From positions 1 through 64,000 of the forward strand of contig CAJURT010000012.1 in assembly GCA_910588875.1 (NCBI GenBank): a DNA stretch of 64,000 nucleotides, in the 5' to 3' direction. Position numbers and translations under genes: made by a program. The notes beneath the pieces were generated by a model, which ran no database searches, was not told where the DNA came from, and saw only the letters and a list, made by a program, of their open reading frames with translations. This DNA comes from an uncultured Lachnospiraceae bacterium. GTDB taxonomy: Bacteria > Bacillota > Clostridia > Lachnospirales > Lachnospiraceae. Below are positions 44,677 to 52,180 of this stretch, one piece after another (position 1 is the first letter of the stretch; the number at the start of each line of letters is the position of its first letter).

Positions 44677-46380
44677 TCATTTTCCTCCCCGGGATCCTAC
44701 ACCCCCATTTTTTTCGCCGGCCTCCTCTCTTCTCTCCCCGAACAAAGCCACGTGAGCAATTTCCCCATCCCAGACCACCCTGTCCACCAGCCTGCGAACC
44801 GCCTCCCTTTTCCTTGAAATATCCATATTTTCCAGACAATTCCCAAACACAGACAAGAACTGCCGGATCCGGTCCAGTTCTTTGGCGCTAAGCATACTGC
44901 CGGATGCCTTTTCCTCCAGTTCCCGGAGGTGTTCCCCGATCAGCCTTACCTCCTCATGCAGCTGTTCAATCCTCCCGGTAATGTGGATTCTTGCACTGCT
45001 GCTCCCTATCTCCGCCAGGGAATCCACCAGGGCATTGATTTTCTTCTCTGCTTCTGCCATTTTCTGCCTCATGGCCGCTGCCTGCCCCTCAACCTCCTCA
45101 TATTGTGCATGGCCGCCGGTATAATTTTTCCGGCTCTGCTCCATCCTGCCGGCAAAAACATCCGGATCCTCTTCTATCATCCCCAACAGTTCAAGCACCG
45201 CCCGATCCAGCTGATTTCCATTCACATTCCTCCCGTCGCAGATACTCCGCCTGCTATGCTCCTTCATTTTGCATACATAAGAAAAAACCTGCCTGCCATC
45301 CTCCGTCCGGCGGCCGGATATTTTCGGATACATCCTGCTTCCGCAGGCGCAGTACAAAAGCCCGGTAAGCAGCGCCTCATTGCTGCGGGGCCTGCGGAAT
45401 GATTTGGACTTATTCTGCTGCAGCCTTTCCTGAACCTCTATCCACTCCCTGCCCGGAATCAGGCCCGGATGCTGGCCAACCGCAATAATCCATTCCTTTA
45501 CCGGCAGATAAACCGTGGCCCGCCCCTTCTCCTGCCGGGTACGGTTGTAGGCCAGGATCCCATGCTCCCCGTCAAACCCGTTTCTGTCGGAAAACAGTTC
45601 TGCCTCCTGATCCGCAAAATACCCATATGCATCCGGATCTGCAATCAGGTAGACCGGATTCTGCAGGATCGCTTTTATGGAGAAGCGGGTGAAATATCTG
45701 CCGTTTTTTGTCACCACCTGACGCCTCATCAGTTCTGCCTCCGTAAGTGTCAGAGAACTCGTTTCCATAAACAGCCGGTACACAATACGGACTGTCTCTG
45801 CCTCCTCCGGGATCAGCTTCAGCCTGCAGGTTTTCCTTGCCTTTCCATCCACGGTTACGCTTTTCACGCTCTCCGATGCATAGCCTGTAGGCGTAATCCC
45901 TCCCAGCCACCGCCCCGTTTTCGCCAGTTCATGCATATTGTCCCGAATCCTCTCTGCTATCGTCTCCCGCTCCAGCTGCGAAAAAACAGAGGCAATATAC
46001 ATCATGGCCCGCCCCATGGGAGTCCCGGTATCAAACTGCTCCCGAATCGATATAAACCCAATATCCAGACGTGACAGTTCCTCAATCAACCCTGAAAAAT
46101 CACTGATATTACGGCTGATCCGATCCAGACGGTACACAATAATCGCCTGGAGCCGTTTCTCCCTTGATGCTTTCATCATCGCTTTAAACCCCGGCCGGTT
46201 CAGATTGCCGCCGGAAAATCCTTCGTCTTCATACACCACTGCATCCCGATCCGCCCCTTCCCCATAATGGCTGCGGATATATTCCCTGCAAAGTTCCACC
46301 TGATTGCCAATGCTCTCTCCTTTTCCCGTGAACCTGGACTTGCGCGAATAGATGGCAATCGCCCTTTTATTCTCCGACAT
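44677..46380 (-). CDS. Large serine recombinase
   Basis: A 567-residue site-specific recombinase. The resolvase domain (about 1-150) has the nucleophile Ser in YSRKSRF and the conserved IVYRLDRISR segment. The recombinase domain (about 165-280) starts near GRWLGGITPTGY. Then come a zinc-ribbon (YCACGSRMYPKI, YVCKMKEHSRRSICDG) and a coiled coil (about 415-480). Such enzymes integrate and excise phages or elements. No phage genes or attachment sites are visible next to it, so it may be a leftover or a small mobile unit. The start is uncertain: 46392 is an alternative. Confidence 0.93.
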   Translation of the reverse strand: MSENKRAIAIYSRKSRFTGKGESIGNQVELCREYIRSHYGEGADRDAVVYEDEGFSGGNLNRPGFKAMMKASREKRLQAIIVYRLDRISRNISDFSGLIEELSRLDIGFISIREQFDTGTPMGRAMMYIASVFSQLERETIAERIRDNMHELAKTGRWLGGITPTGYASESVKSVTVDGKARKTCRLKLIPEEAETVRIVYRLFMETSSLTLTEAELMRRQVVTKNGRYFTRFSIKAILQNPVYLIADPDAYGYFADQEAELFSDRNGFDGEHGILAYNRTRQEKGRATVYLPVKEWIIAVGQHPGLIPGREWIEVQERLQQNKSKSFRRPRSNEALLTGLLYCACGSRMYPKISGRRTEDGRQVFSYVCKMKEHSRRSICDGRNVNGNQLDRAVLELLGMIEEDPDVFAGRMEQSRKNYTGGHAQYEEVEGQAAAMRQKMAEAEKKINALVDSLAEIGSSSARIHITGRIEQLHEEVRLIGEHLRELEEKASGSMLSAKELDRIRQFLSVFGNCLENMDISRKREAVRRLVDRVVWDGEIAHVALFGERREEAGEKNGGVGSRGGK

Positions 46381-46417
46381 ATCAGCATGCATCCCCTTGT
46401 CCCAGTGTCCTGTCTTG

Positions 46418-46463
46418 TTTGCCTTTTCGGCTTGGTTTTATTTGCCTTTCCGGCTTGGTTATG
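46418..46463. repeat. Two 23-bp direct repeats upstream of the recombinase gene
   Basis: Units 46418-46440 and 46441-46463 share TTTGCCTTT-CGGCTTGGTT with one internal difference. They lie about 40 bases before the recombinase start and could be a regulatory or recombination site. The rest of 46464-46625 shows no gene. Confidence 0.6.
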
Positions 46464-46625
46464 TTCATTTTGTTGGCTTTTTGTATTTAACTCCTTATGG
46501 CATTGTATTACACAGCACTTATTCTCTGACCTGTCTTTTTCATTTTTTACGGTTTTCTGCACCAACGGCAGCATAGGGGACAGACACCTTTACATAATTT
46601 AAAATAACCATATGACAGCAGGGAA

Positions 46626-46826
46626 GTGTCTTATATCAGATCGAGTGCCCCCGTCCAGATTACCCTCCATCCCCCTGACACAAAAGAAGGCCGGCACAAA
46701 TTATCGAAGGAAGCCGCTGATATCCATGCGGACATGGCTATCCAGTATATCCAAAATCTGAATTGCCCTGCCAGGCAGAAGACTGAATTGCTGAATGCAA
46801 TCTTAAAAGGGCTAAAGAGCGGCTGA
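46626..46826 (+). CDS. Small conserved protein typical of mobile-element neighbourhoods
   Basis: A 66-residue frame with the pattern LSKEAADIHADMAIQYIQNLNCPARQKTELLNAIL split over two helices. I recognise similar short proteins beside recombinases in Clostridia, function unknown. The GTG start has only a weak purine tract before it and the protein may lack its true N-terminus. It diverges from the recombinase gene and may belong to the same element. Confidence 0.45.
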   Translation: MSYIRSSAPVQITLHPPDTKEGRHKLSKEAADIHADMAIQYIQNLNCPARQKTELLNAILKGLKSG

Positions 46827-46835
46827 ACATTTTCC

Positions 46836-47100
46836 CTATGTTTTCCCACCGCCCATAGCGCTCCGTACCTCATATTGTGGGTTCTGCAGGTCTGGATTTA
46901 AGTAAACCTCAATATCGGGAGCATTGGCATATTCATATCCAGAGGCCGGAAGCCACTCGGTTATAATCCGCTGCTCCAATTCCCGTATGGACTGGTTTGT
47001 ACCCGTTCCCGAAAAGATTGCCCTGGTGGATGCAGGTACAGTATATTCTTATTCTTCAAACTTTTCCTCTCTGTCCTTGCACAAAAAGAGAAGGGGAAAA
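46836..47100 (-). pseudogene. Remnant of a GyrI-like effector-binding domain (AraC-type regulator)
   Basis: Minus-strand translation gives EYTVPASTRAIFSGTG, then ELEQRIITEWLPASGYEY and APDIEVYLNPD, the end of a GyrI-like small-molecule-binding domain. An in-frame TAA (47051-47049) interrupts it just before EYTVP, and the DNA-binding half is missing. It is a decayed 3' piece of a regulator gene between the small protein gene and the ptsI terminator. Confidence 0.75.
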
Positions 47101-47116
47101 ATTTCCAAAAATAGCG

Positions 47117-47176
47117 CAAAAAAATATAACCTCTCAAAGTATCAAACAGACTCTGCCGGAGCCTAACTTTGAGAGG
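47117..47176 (-). terminator. Terminator of the pts island minus-strand operon
   Basis: CCTCTCAAAGT (47130-47140) and ACTTTGAGAGG (47166-47176) form a perfect 11-bp stem. A T-rich run follows on the minus strand (47127-47117). It lies 53 bases past the ptsI stop. Confidence 0.75.
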
Positions 47177-47228
47177 CATATTCTTATACCTATTTATTGT
47201 TTACGCGCAGCCTGTCAGCAATATCCGT

Positions 47229-48884
47229 TCAGCATTCCAGCAATTCCAAAGTACACGTCTTGGCAATGGATTTGCGGATTTGTGCCCGGAGCGGAAGTAC
47301 CGAGGCAGGAGATACCGACAACTCGTCAATCCCAATAGCCAGAAAAGTTTCCAGTAATGACAGATCCGCCCCCAGTTCCCCACAGATGCCTATCCAGATG
47401 CCTGCCTTATGTGCAGCGTCTGCAGCAATCTTCAATGCCCGCAGAACCGCCGGATGATGGGGGTCAAAAAACTTTCCCAGATCATTGGCCTGCCGGTCAC
47501 ATGCCAGAGTGTACTGCGTCAGATCGTTGGTTCCGACAGAGAAAAAATCAACCTCTTTTGCCAGTTCCTCCGCAACCAGTATGGATGCCGGTGTCTCAAT
47601 CATAATGCCAATCTCCGTGTCCTTTCGGTAGGGAACACCCTCCGCATCCAGTTCTGCCATTACTTTCTGGCATGCCCGTTTACATTCTTTCACCTCCCAC
47701 ACTGAGGTAATCATCGGAAACATGATTGCCACTTTCCCATAAGCAGAAGCCCGGTACAGAGCCCTAAGCTGGGTGCGGAATACCTCCGGACGGTTCAGGC
47801 AGATACGGATAGCACGTACACCCAGGGCAGGATTTTCCTCCTTCTGAAGTCCGAAGTAGCCTACCTGCTTGTCAGCGCCGATGTCCAGTGTACGGATGAC
47901 CACCCTCCTGCCTTCCATGGCAGCAGCCGCTTCCTTGTATGCCTGGAACTGATCTTCCTCAGAAGGATAGTTATCAGAAGCAAGATACAAAAACTCCGAA
48001 CGGAACAGCCCGATTCCCTGTCCGTCATTAGACAAAACAGCCGCTATATCCTCCGGGGAACCGATGTTGCAGTAAACCATGATCTTCCTGCCATCCAATG
48101 TCACATCTTCCTGCCCCTTCATGGACTGCATCAATTCTTTCATTTCCTGCTGCTTCTCATATTTTGCCTGAAAGGCCGCCAGCGTAATATCATCCGGCTC
48201 AACTGCCACCTGCCCTGTTTCCCCGTCAATGTAAGCCGTCCGCCCTGCGATCTCCGTTTTCAGCGCGTCGCCCAGCCCTGAGATGGCCGGGATGCCCATT
48301 GTGCGGGCCAGGATAGCCGTATGGCTGTTGCCCGATCCTCCCTGGGTAATAAAACCAAGGATTTTACTCTTATCAAGCTGGATCGTCTCAGACGGCGCCA
48401 GATCATCGGCAGCCAGTATTACCGGCACTTCCGAATCAATTCCCCCCTCTGTGATACCCATAAGGTTATTGAGTATGCGGCGGGTCACATCTTTGATGTC
48501 CGCTGCCCTCGCCTGCATATAGGCATCATCCATCGCGGCAAGCATAGCCGCAAATTTCTCACCGGCAATCTCCACCGCCCGTTCTGCAGTACACTTTTCT
48601 TCTTCCAGGGTTTCCATCATGCATTCCACATAATCCTCGTCCTCCACAAACATAGCATGAGTCTCAAAGAGAAGCGCCGCTTCATCTCCCGTCTCCTGCC
48701 GGACCTTTTCAGCCAGGGCATTCAGTTGGGCAATGGATTTTTCCTGGGCAGAGGCAATGCGCTCCCTTTCCGTCTCAATATTGGATGCGGAGGCATTTGT
48801 AATTGAGATTCCCGGACGTTGGAAGAAATAGACCGGGCCGTTTGCGACGCCCTTGGAAACACCCTTTCCCTGTATTAAAATCAT
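47229..48884 (-). CDS. ptsI: PTS Enzyme I
   Basis: A 551-residue phosphoenolpyruvate-protein phosphotransferase that phosphorylates HPr. The phospho-His site is GGSGNSHTAILARTMGIPA. The PEP-binding domain shows GIGLFRSEFLYL, then GVRAIRICLNRPEVFRTQLRAL, and the signature DFFSVGTNDLTQYTLACDR. It is slightly shorter than B. subtilis Enzyme I. Start has GGGAGGGAG upstream. It follows HPr after 19 bases inside a sugar-specific cluster, so it may be a second, dedicated copy. Confidence 0.96.
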   Translation of the reverse strand: MILIQGKGVSKGVANGPVYFFQRPGISITNASASNIETERERIASAQEKSIAQLNALAEKVRQETGDEAALLFETHAMFVEDEDYVECMMETLEEEKCTAERAVEIAGEKFAAMLAAMDDAYMQARAADIKDVTRRILNNLMGITEGGIDSEVPVILAADDLAPSETIQLDKSKILGFITQGGSGNSHTAILARTMGIPAISGLGDALKTEIAGRTAYIDGETGQVAVEPDDITLAAFQAKYEKQQEMKELMQSMKGQEDVTLDGRKIMVYCNIGSPEDIAAVLSNDGQGIGLFRSEFLYLASDNYPSEEDQFQAYKEAAAAMEGRRVVIRTLDIGADKQVGYFGLQKEENPALGVRAIRICLNRPEVFRTQLRALYRASAYGKVAIMFPMITSVWEVKECKRACQKVMAELDAEGVPYRKDTEIGIMIETPASILVAEELAKEVDFFSVGTNDLTQYTLACDRQANDLGKFFDPHHPAVLRALKIAADAAHKAGIWIGICGELGADLSLLETFLAIGIDELSVSPASVLPLRAQIRKSIAKTCTLELLEC

Positions 48885-48903
48885 ATCTCCCTCCCTCTGT
48901 CAC

Positions 48904-49164
48904 TTACAGATTATCCTTAAAGAACTGTTCCATGGCTGCGGCGTTAGCCTCTTCGTCTCCTCCTTCTATGATAACAGATACCGTATCTCCCTGTTTAATC
49001 CCCAGCCCCATAAGAGCCATAAGCTTGGAAGCCGTGGCAGATCTGCCGTCTGCCGTGGCGATTGTGACGGTGCTGCCCAATGCCTTGGCTTTCTTCGCCA
49101 GCAGGCCGGCGGGACGCGCATGGATGCCTACAGGATCGTTGATGGTGTACTCAAATTTCTTCAT
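48904..49164 (-). CDS. HPr-family phosphocarrier lacking the canonical Ser46 context
   Basis: An 86-residue HPr. The phospho-acceptor His15 sits in GIHARPAGLLA. At the regulatory site the sequence is SATASKLMALMGLGIKQGD. Aligned on the following LGI, the usual Ser46 position holds Lys and a Ser precedes it. The family form with Ser46 is the target of HPr kinase in carbon catabolite repression; this one probably escapes it. It belongs to the cluster with Enzyme I and the GH13 enzyme. The ribosome-binding site is AAAGGAAG. Confidence 0.93.
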   Translation of the reverse strand: MKKFEYTINDPVGIHARPAGLLAKKAKALGSTVTIATADGRSATASKLMALMGLGIKQGDTVSVIIEGGDEEANAAAMEQFFKDNL

Positions 49165-49191
49165 AGTAATACTTCCTTTCTTTCATTTATT

Positions 49192-49208
49192 AATGTAAAA
49201 TTTACATT
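49192..49208. other. 17-bp palindrome before the HPr gene
   Basis: AATGTAAA and TTTACATT flank a single A. It lies between the amylosucrase-type gene and HPr (28-44 bases before the HPr start). It could be a regulator site; it lacks a terminator T-run. Confidence 0.4.
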
Positions 49209-49213
49209 CCTCT

Positions 49214-51076
49214 TTATTCCCATGATTGCCCCAATCTCTGCTCCAGATAATAGAAACTGTAAGCAGGAATTGCCAAATTCTGAAGCAAATAGGTTTCCCC
49301 CGTCAGCATATCCGCAAATTCACCCGGATCATGAGGGAAAGTAACCGTTTTTTCCCACTCAGTAAAGTTAAAGACACCGATGATCTTCTGCCCCTCTGCA
49401 TAACGTCCAACAGCAAGCAGGCCGTCATCACCGGTATCCAGAGTCCACACATCCGCCCCGGTCCCAAAGGCCGGGGAAGTCCCCCGCAGGGCAACCAGCG
49501 CATTCAGCCCGCAGAACACTTTTCCTTCCGGTGTCTCCAAATCATGCATATGTTCCGCCTGCTGCCACCTCAGTTTGCCCCTGTGAAGGAAGCGGCTGTC
49601 ATCCGCTTTTTCAGGGTCATCCTTATAACTGTAATCATTTACCTGTGCCAGTTCGTCCCCGCTGTACAGCATGGGAATCCCGGTCTGCATAAACATCATG
49701 GCATGCAGTGTCAGGTCAAACTGTACCGCCCGTTCCATTGCCCAGTGATCTTTTTCAAATCCCGCTTTTTCGATCCCGCACAGGCTGGCTGTAGTGCCGC
49801 AGAGCCGGGCATCGCCGCTGGAAATGTCATCATTGTAAAGTTCTCCCCTGCTGGTACTGTTGCCCGCAAATCCCTGAAAATAATCATTCAGATACCGCTT
49901 ATGGAGTACTTCATCCGTACCGAAATTCCGGCGGAGCCACCCATAATCCAGTCCCCAGCCAATGTCGTCATGGCAGCGCAGATAGTTCAGGAAAACATAT
50001 TTTTTCGGCAAAGCGTTTACTGCATCCAACTGCCTGCGGAGCAGGCGGGTATCCCTGGTTGCCACAGTGTGCCATGTAGTACACATTGTGGTCACATTGT
50101 ATAACAGATGGCACTCCGGCTTTTCTATACTGCCGAAGTACGGCACTACCTTTACCGGTTCCATGACCACCTCCCCCAGCAGTATCACGCTTGGGCAGAC
50201 AATTTCGCCGATCATCCGCATCATCCGGACAATCGTGTGAACCTGCGGCCGGTTGCGGCAGTCAGTCCCCAATTCCTTCCATATGTACGGCACTGCGTCA
50301 ATGCGGATCATATCCATGCCTTTGTTCGCGAGAAAAAGATAATTGTACATCATCTCATTGAACACCCTGGGATTCTGATAGTTTAAATCCCACTGGTAGG
50401 GGTAAAAAGACGTCATAACATAGTGCCCGCAGTCCTCCAGCCATGTAAAATTCCCCGGAGCGGTAGTGGGAAAAACCTGGGGCACCGTTTTCTCGTATTC
50501 TGCCGGTATGGAAGGATCGGCAAAAAAGAAATACCGGCTCATGTATTCCCCTTCCCCCTGACGGGCCCTTTTCGCCCATTGGTGATCCTGGCTGGTATGG
50601 TTCATTACAAAGTCCATGCACAAATTAATACCTTTTTTATGGCAAAGTGCAGAAAGCTTCTCCAAATTCTCCATCGTCCCCAGGTCAGAACGGACCTTGC
50701 GGAAATCCGCCACGGCATAACCTCCGTCACTGCGGCCGGGCACTGTATCCAGAAACGGCATCAGATGGAGAAGATTTACTCCGGTCTGCTGGATATAAGG
50801 CAGTTTTTCCTGAAGTCCTTTCAGATTTCCGGCAAAATTATCAATATACATCATCATTCCCGTAAGGGCGTTGGACTTGTACCACTCCGGGTCCGCTTCC
50901 CGCTCCAGGTCCCGTTTTTTCAATGCCTCCGGACGCTCTTGGGAAAATTTGTACAGATTCTGACACAGTTCTGCAAACATGGACTCATTATGGTAAAGTT
51001 CCATATACAGCCATCGCAGTTCCTCCCTATGGCGGTCCATGCGGTTTTGAAACAGCATCTCTTCTTTCTTATCCAT
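49214..51076 (-). CDS. Amylosucrase-type GH13 glycoside hydrolase
   Basis: A 620-residue GH13 enzyme, close to amylosucrase in order and motifs. SDGGYAVADFR near the start of the barrel, DFVMNHTS, nucleophile Asp in GMDMIRIDAVPYIWK, acid/base Glu in ILLGEVVMEP, the HDDIGW transition-state Asp, and DDSRFLHR near the sucrose-binding Arg are all present. Amylosucrases make alpha-1,4-glucan and fructose from sucrose. Because it sits in a PTS cluster its true substrate might be sucrose-6-phosphate; the sequence cannot tell. Start 51076 is preferred over GTG at 51085. Confidence 0.85.
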   Translation of the reverse strand: MDKKEEMLFQNRMDRHREELRWLYMELYHNESMFAELCQNLYKFSQERPEALKKRDLEREADPEWYKSNALTGMMMYIDNFAGNLKGLQEKLPYIQQTGVNLLHLMPFLDTVPGRSDGGYAVADFRKVRSDLGTMENLEKLSALCHKKGINLCMDFVMNHTSQDHQWAKRARQGEGEYMSRYFFFADPSIPAEYEKTVPQVFPTTAPGNFTWLEDCGHYVMTSFYPYQWDLNYQNPRVFNEMMYNYLFLANKGMDMIRIDAVPYIWKELGTDCRNRPQVHTIVRMMRMIGEIVCPSVILLGEVVMEPVKVVPYFGSIEKPECHLLYNVTTMCTTWHTVATRDTRLLRRQLDAVNALPKKYVFLNYLRCHDDIGWGLDYGWLRRNFGTDEVLHKRYLNDYFQGFAGNSTSRGELYNDDISSGDARLCGTTASLCGIEKAGFEKDHWAMERAVQFDLTLHAMMFMQTGIPMLYSGDELAQVNDYSYKDDPEKADDSRFLHRGKLRWQQAEHMHDLETPEGKVFCGLNALVALRGTSPAFGTGADVWTLDTGDDGLLAVGRYAEGQKIIGVFNFTEWEKTVTFPHDPGEFADMLTGETYLLQNLAIPAYSFYYLEQRLGQSWE

Positions 51077-51093
51077 TCCTGCCACCTTCTTTC

Positions 51094-51924
51094 CTAGATT
51101 AACTGCAGCTTTTCAAAAGCATGGTAAAGGCCGTTTTCCGTCACTGACGGACAGATCATATCTGCAACTTTCTGCAGGGAAGGGCTTCCGTTTGCCATAC
51201 AGACGCCGATTTCCACAGCCTGGAGCATTTCCAAATCATTCATGCTGTCTCCCACAGCAATCGTGTCTGCCCTGGAAATGCCCAGAAATTCACAGAGCCT
51301 TTCCACTGCCTTCCCTTTATTGAACGCTTTGCTGGCCAGTTCACCGTTCACAATGCCGCAGGCATCTTCGCCCTGAATGCAGAAATCGAATTCATCCTGC
51401 AATACCTGCATGGGTTTTTTCAGGCGCTCTGTCCCCCTGCTCATGAAGGCCATGCCATAAATAGGCTCACCGTTATATTCTGACATGGGATGGATGCCCA
51501 GTTCATTCTCAATCTGAATCCGCCACCTCAGCAACTCGCTGTTTGCCTCAGACTGTGCATTTTCCGCCAGAAATTCCTTAAACCCCTCATCGGTATAACT
51601 GTGGTTTCTGCCCCCAATCGTGCGGTAAATGCCGCTCTCCTTAAAAACATCCAACACCCTGGCCTGCTGCTCCGGGGTCATCGGGCAGTCATAAACCACC
51701 TGGCCATTATATTCAATATAACCACCGGCGCTGGCAATCAGTCCGTCAAACCCAAATTCCAGCACAGGAAAAAGCATCCCATAATTTCTTCCGGAACATA
51801 ATACCACTTTATGCCCCCTGCCCTGAGCACGGCGGACCGCTTCCACTGCAGATGAGGGGGGTACATTTTTCCCCGGTTCCGTCAGGGTACCGTCAATATC
51901 TAAAAAAATCAGCTTCTGATTCAT
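51094..51924 (-). CDS. Cof-type HAD phosphatase
   Basis: A 276-residue HAD-IIB hydrolase. Motif I is FLDIDGTLT, motif II CSGRN, motif III Lys in NKGKAVERL, and motif IV GDSMNDLEML. The C2B cap lies between motifs II and III. Such enzymes remove phosphate from sugar phosphates. As first gene of the minus-strand operon, right before the amylosucrase-type gene, it is the natural candidate to dephosphorylate the PTS product. Start has AAGGAGG 5 bases upstream. Confidence 0.93.
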   Translation of the reverse strand: MNQKLIFLDIDGTLTEPGKNVPPSSAVEAVRRAQGRGHKVVLCSGRNYGMLFPVLEFGFDGLIASAGGYIEYNGQVVYDCPMTPEQQARVLDVFKESGIYRTIGGRNHSYTDEGFKEFLAENAQSEANSELLRWRIQIENELGIHPMSEYNGEPIYGMAFMSRGTERLKKPMQVLQDEFDFCIQGEDACGIVNGELASKAFNKGKAVERLCEFLGISRADTIAVGDSMNDLEMLQAVEIGVCMANGSPSLQKVADMICPSVTENGLYHAFEKLQLI

Positions 51925-51959
51925 GATGACCTCCTTATGTACACGCTTTCATTTTGTCT

Positions 51960-51988
51960 ATTATATATTCTGTAAATACCCCTGTCAA
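51960..51988 (-). promoter_or_regulatory. Consensus promoter for the HAD/GH13/HPr/EI operon
   Basis: On the minus strand TTGACA (51988-51983) and TATAAT (51965-51960) are exactly 17 bases apart. It drives the operon towards 51924. The forward PTS promoter lies about 90 bases away, leaving room for shared operators. Confidence 0.85.
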
Positions 51989-52076
51989 TCCACCCTGTTC
52001 TTTTTTCTGTTTTTCACAAAAGCAGCCTTTGTTTTTTATTGAAAACGCTGTTTTTTCCTTTCTTCTTTTCTGATTA

Positions 52077-52106
52077 TTGACATTTCCGTCCTTTACATGT
52101 TATTCT
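52077..52106 (+). promoter_or_regulatory. Promoter of the PTS IIBCA gene
   Basis: TTGACA at 52077-52082 and TATTCT at 52101-52106 (18-base gap) face the PTS gene. Just upstream, AAAAC and GTTTT flank GCT (52042-52054), a half-matched LacI/cre-like palindrome. The assignment is tentative because an additional TATAAT lies at 52112-52117. Confidence 0.55.
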
Positions 52107-52180
52107 CCTCTTATAATGAACACGCGTACATAACGCACATTACTATGATCCATCAAATCAAAATATTTAAGGAGGAAGCT

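Noticed and set aside
46924..47166. Plus-strand open frame of about 80 codons
   Set aside because: It covers the GyrI remnant on the other strand and the ptsI terminator, and lacks a start site.
49192..49208. Palindrome before HPr as a terminator
   Set aside because: AT-rich stem without a T-run on either strand; kept only as a possible binding site.
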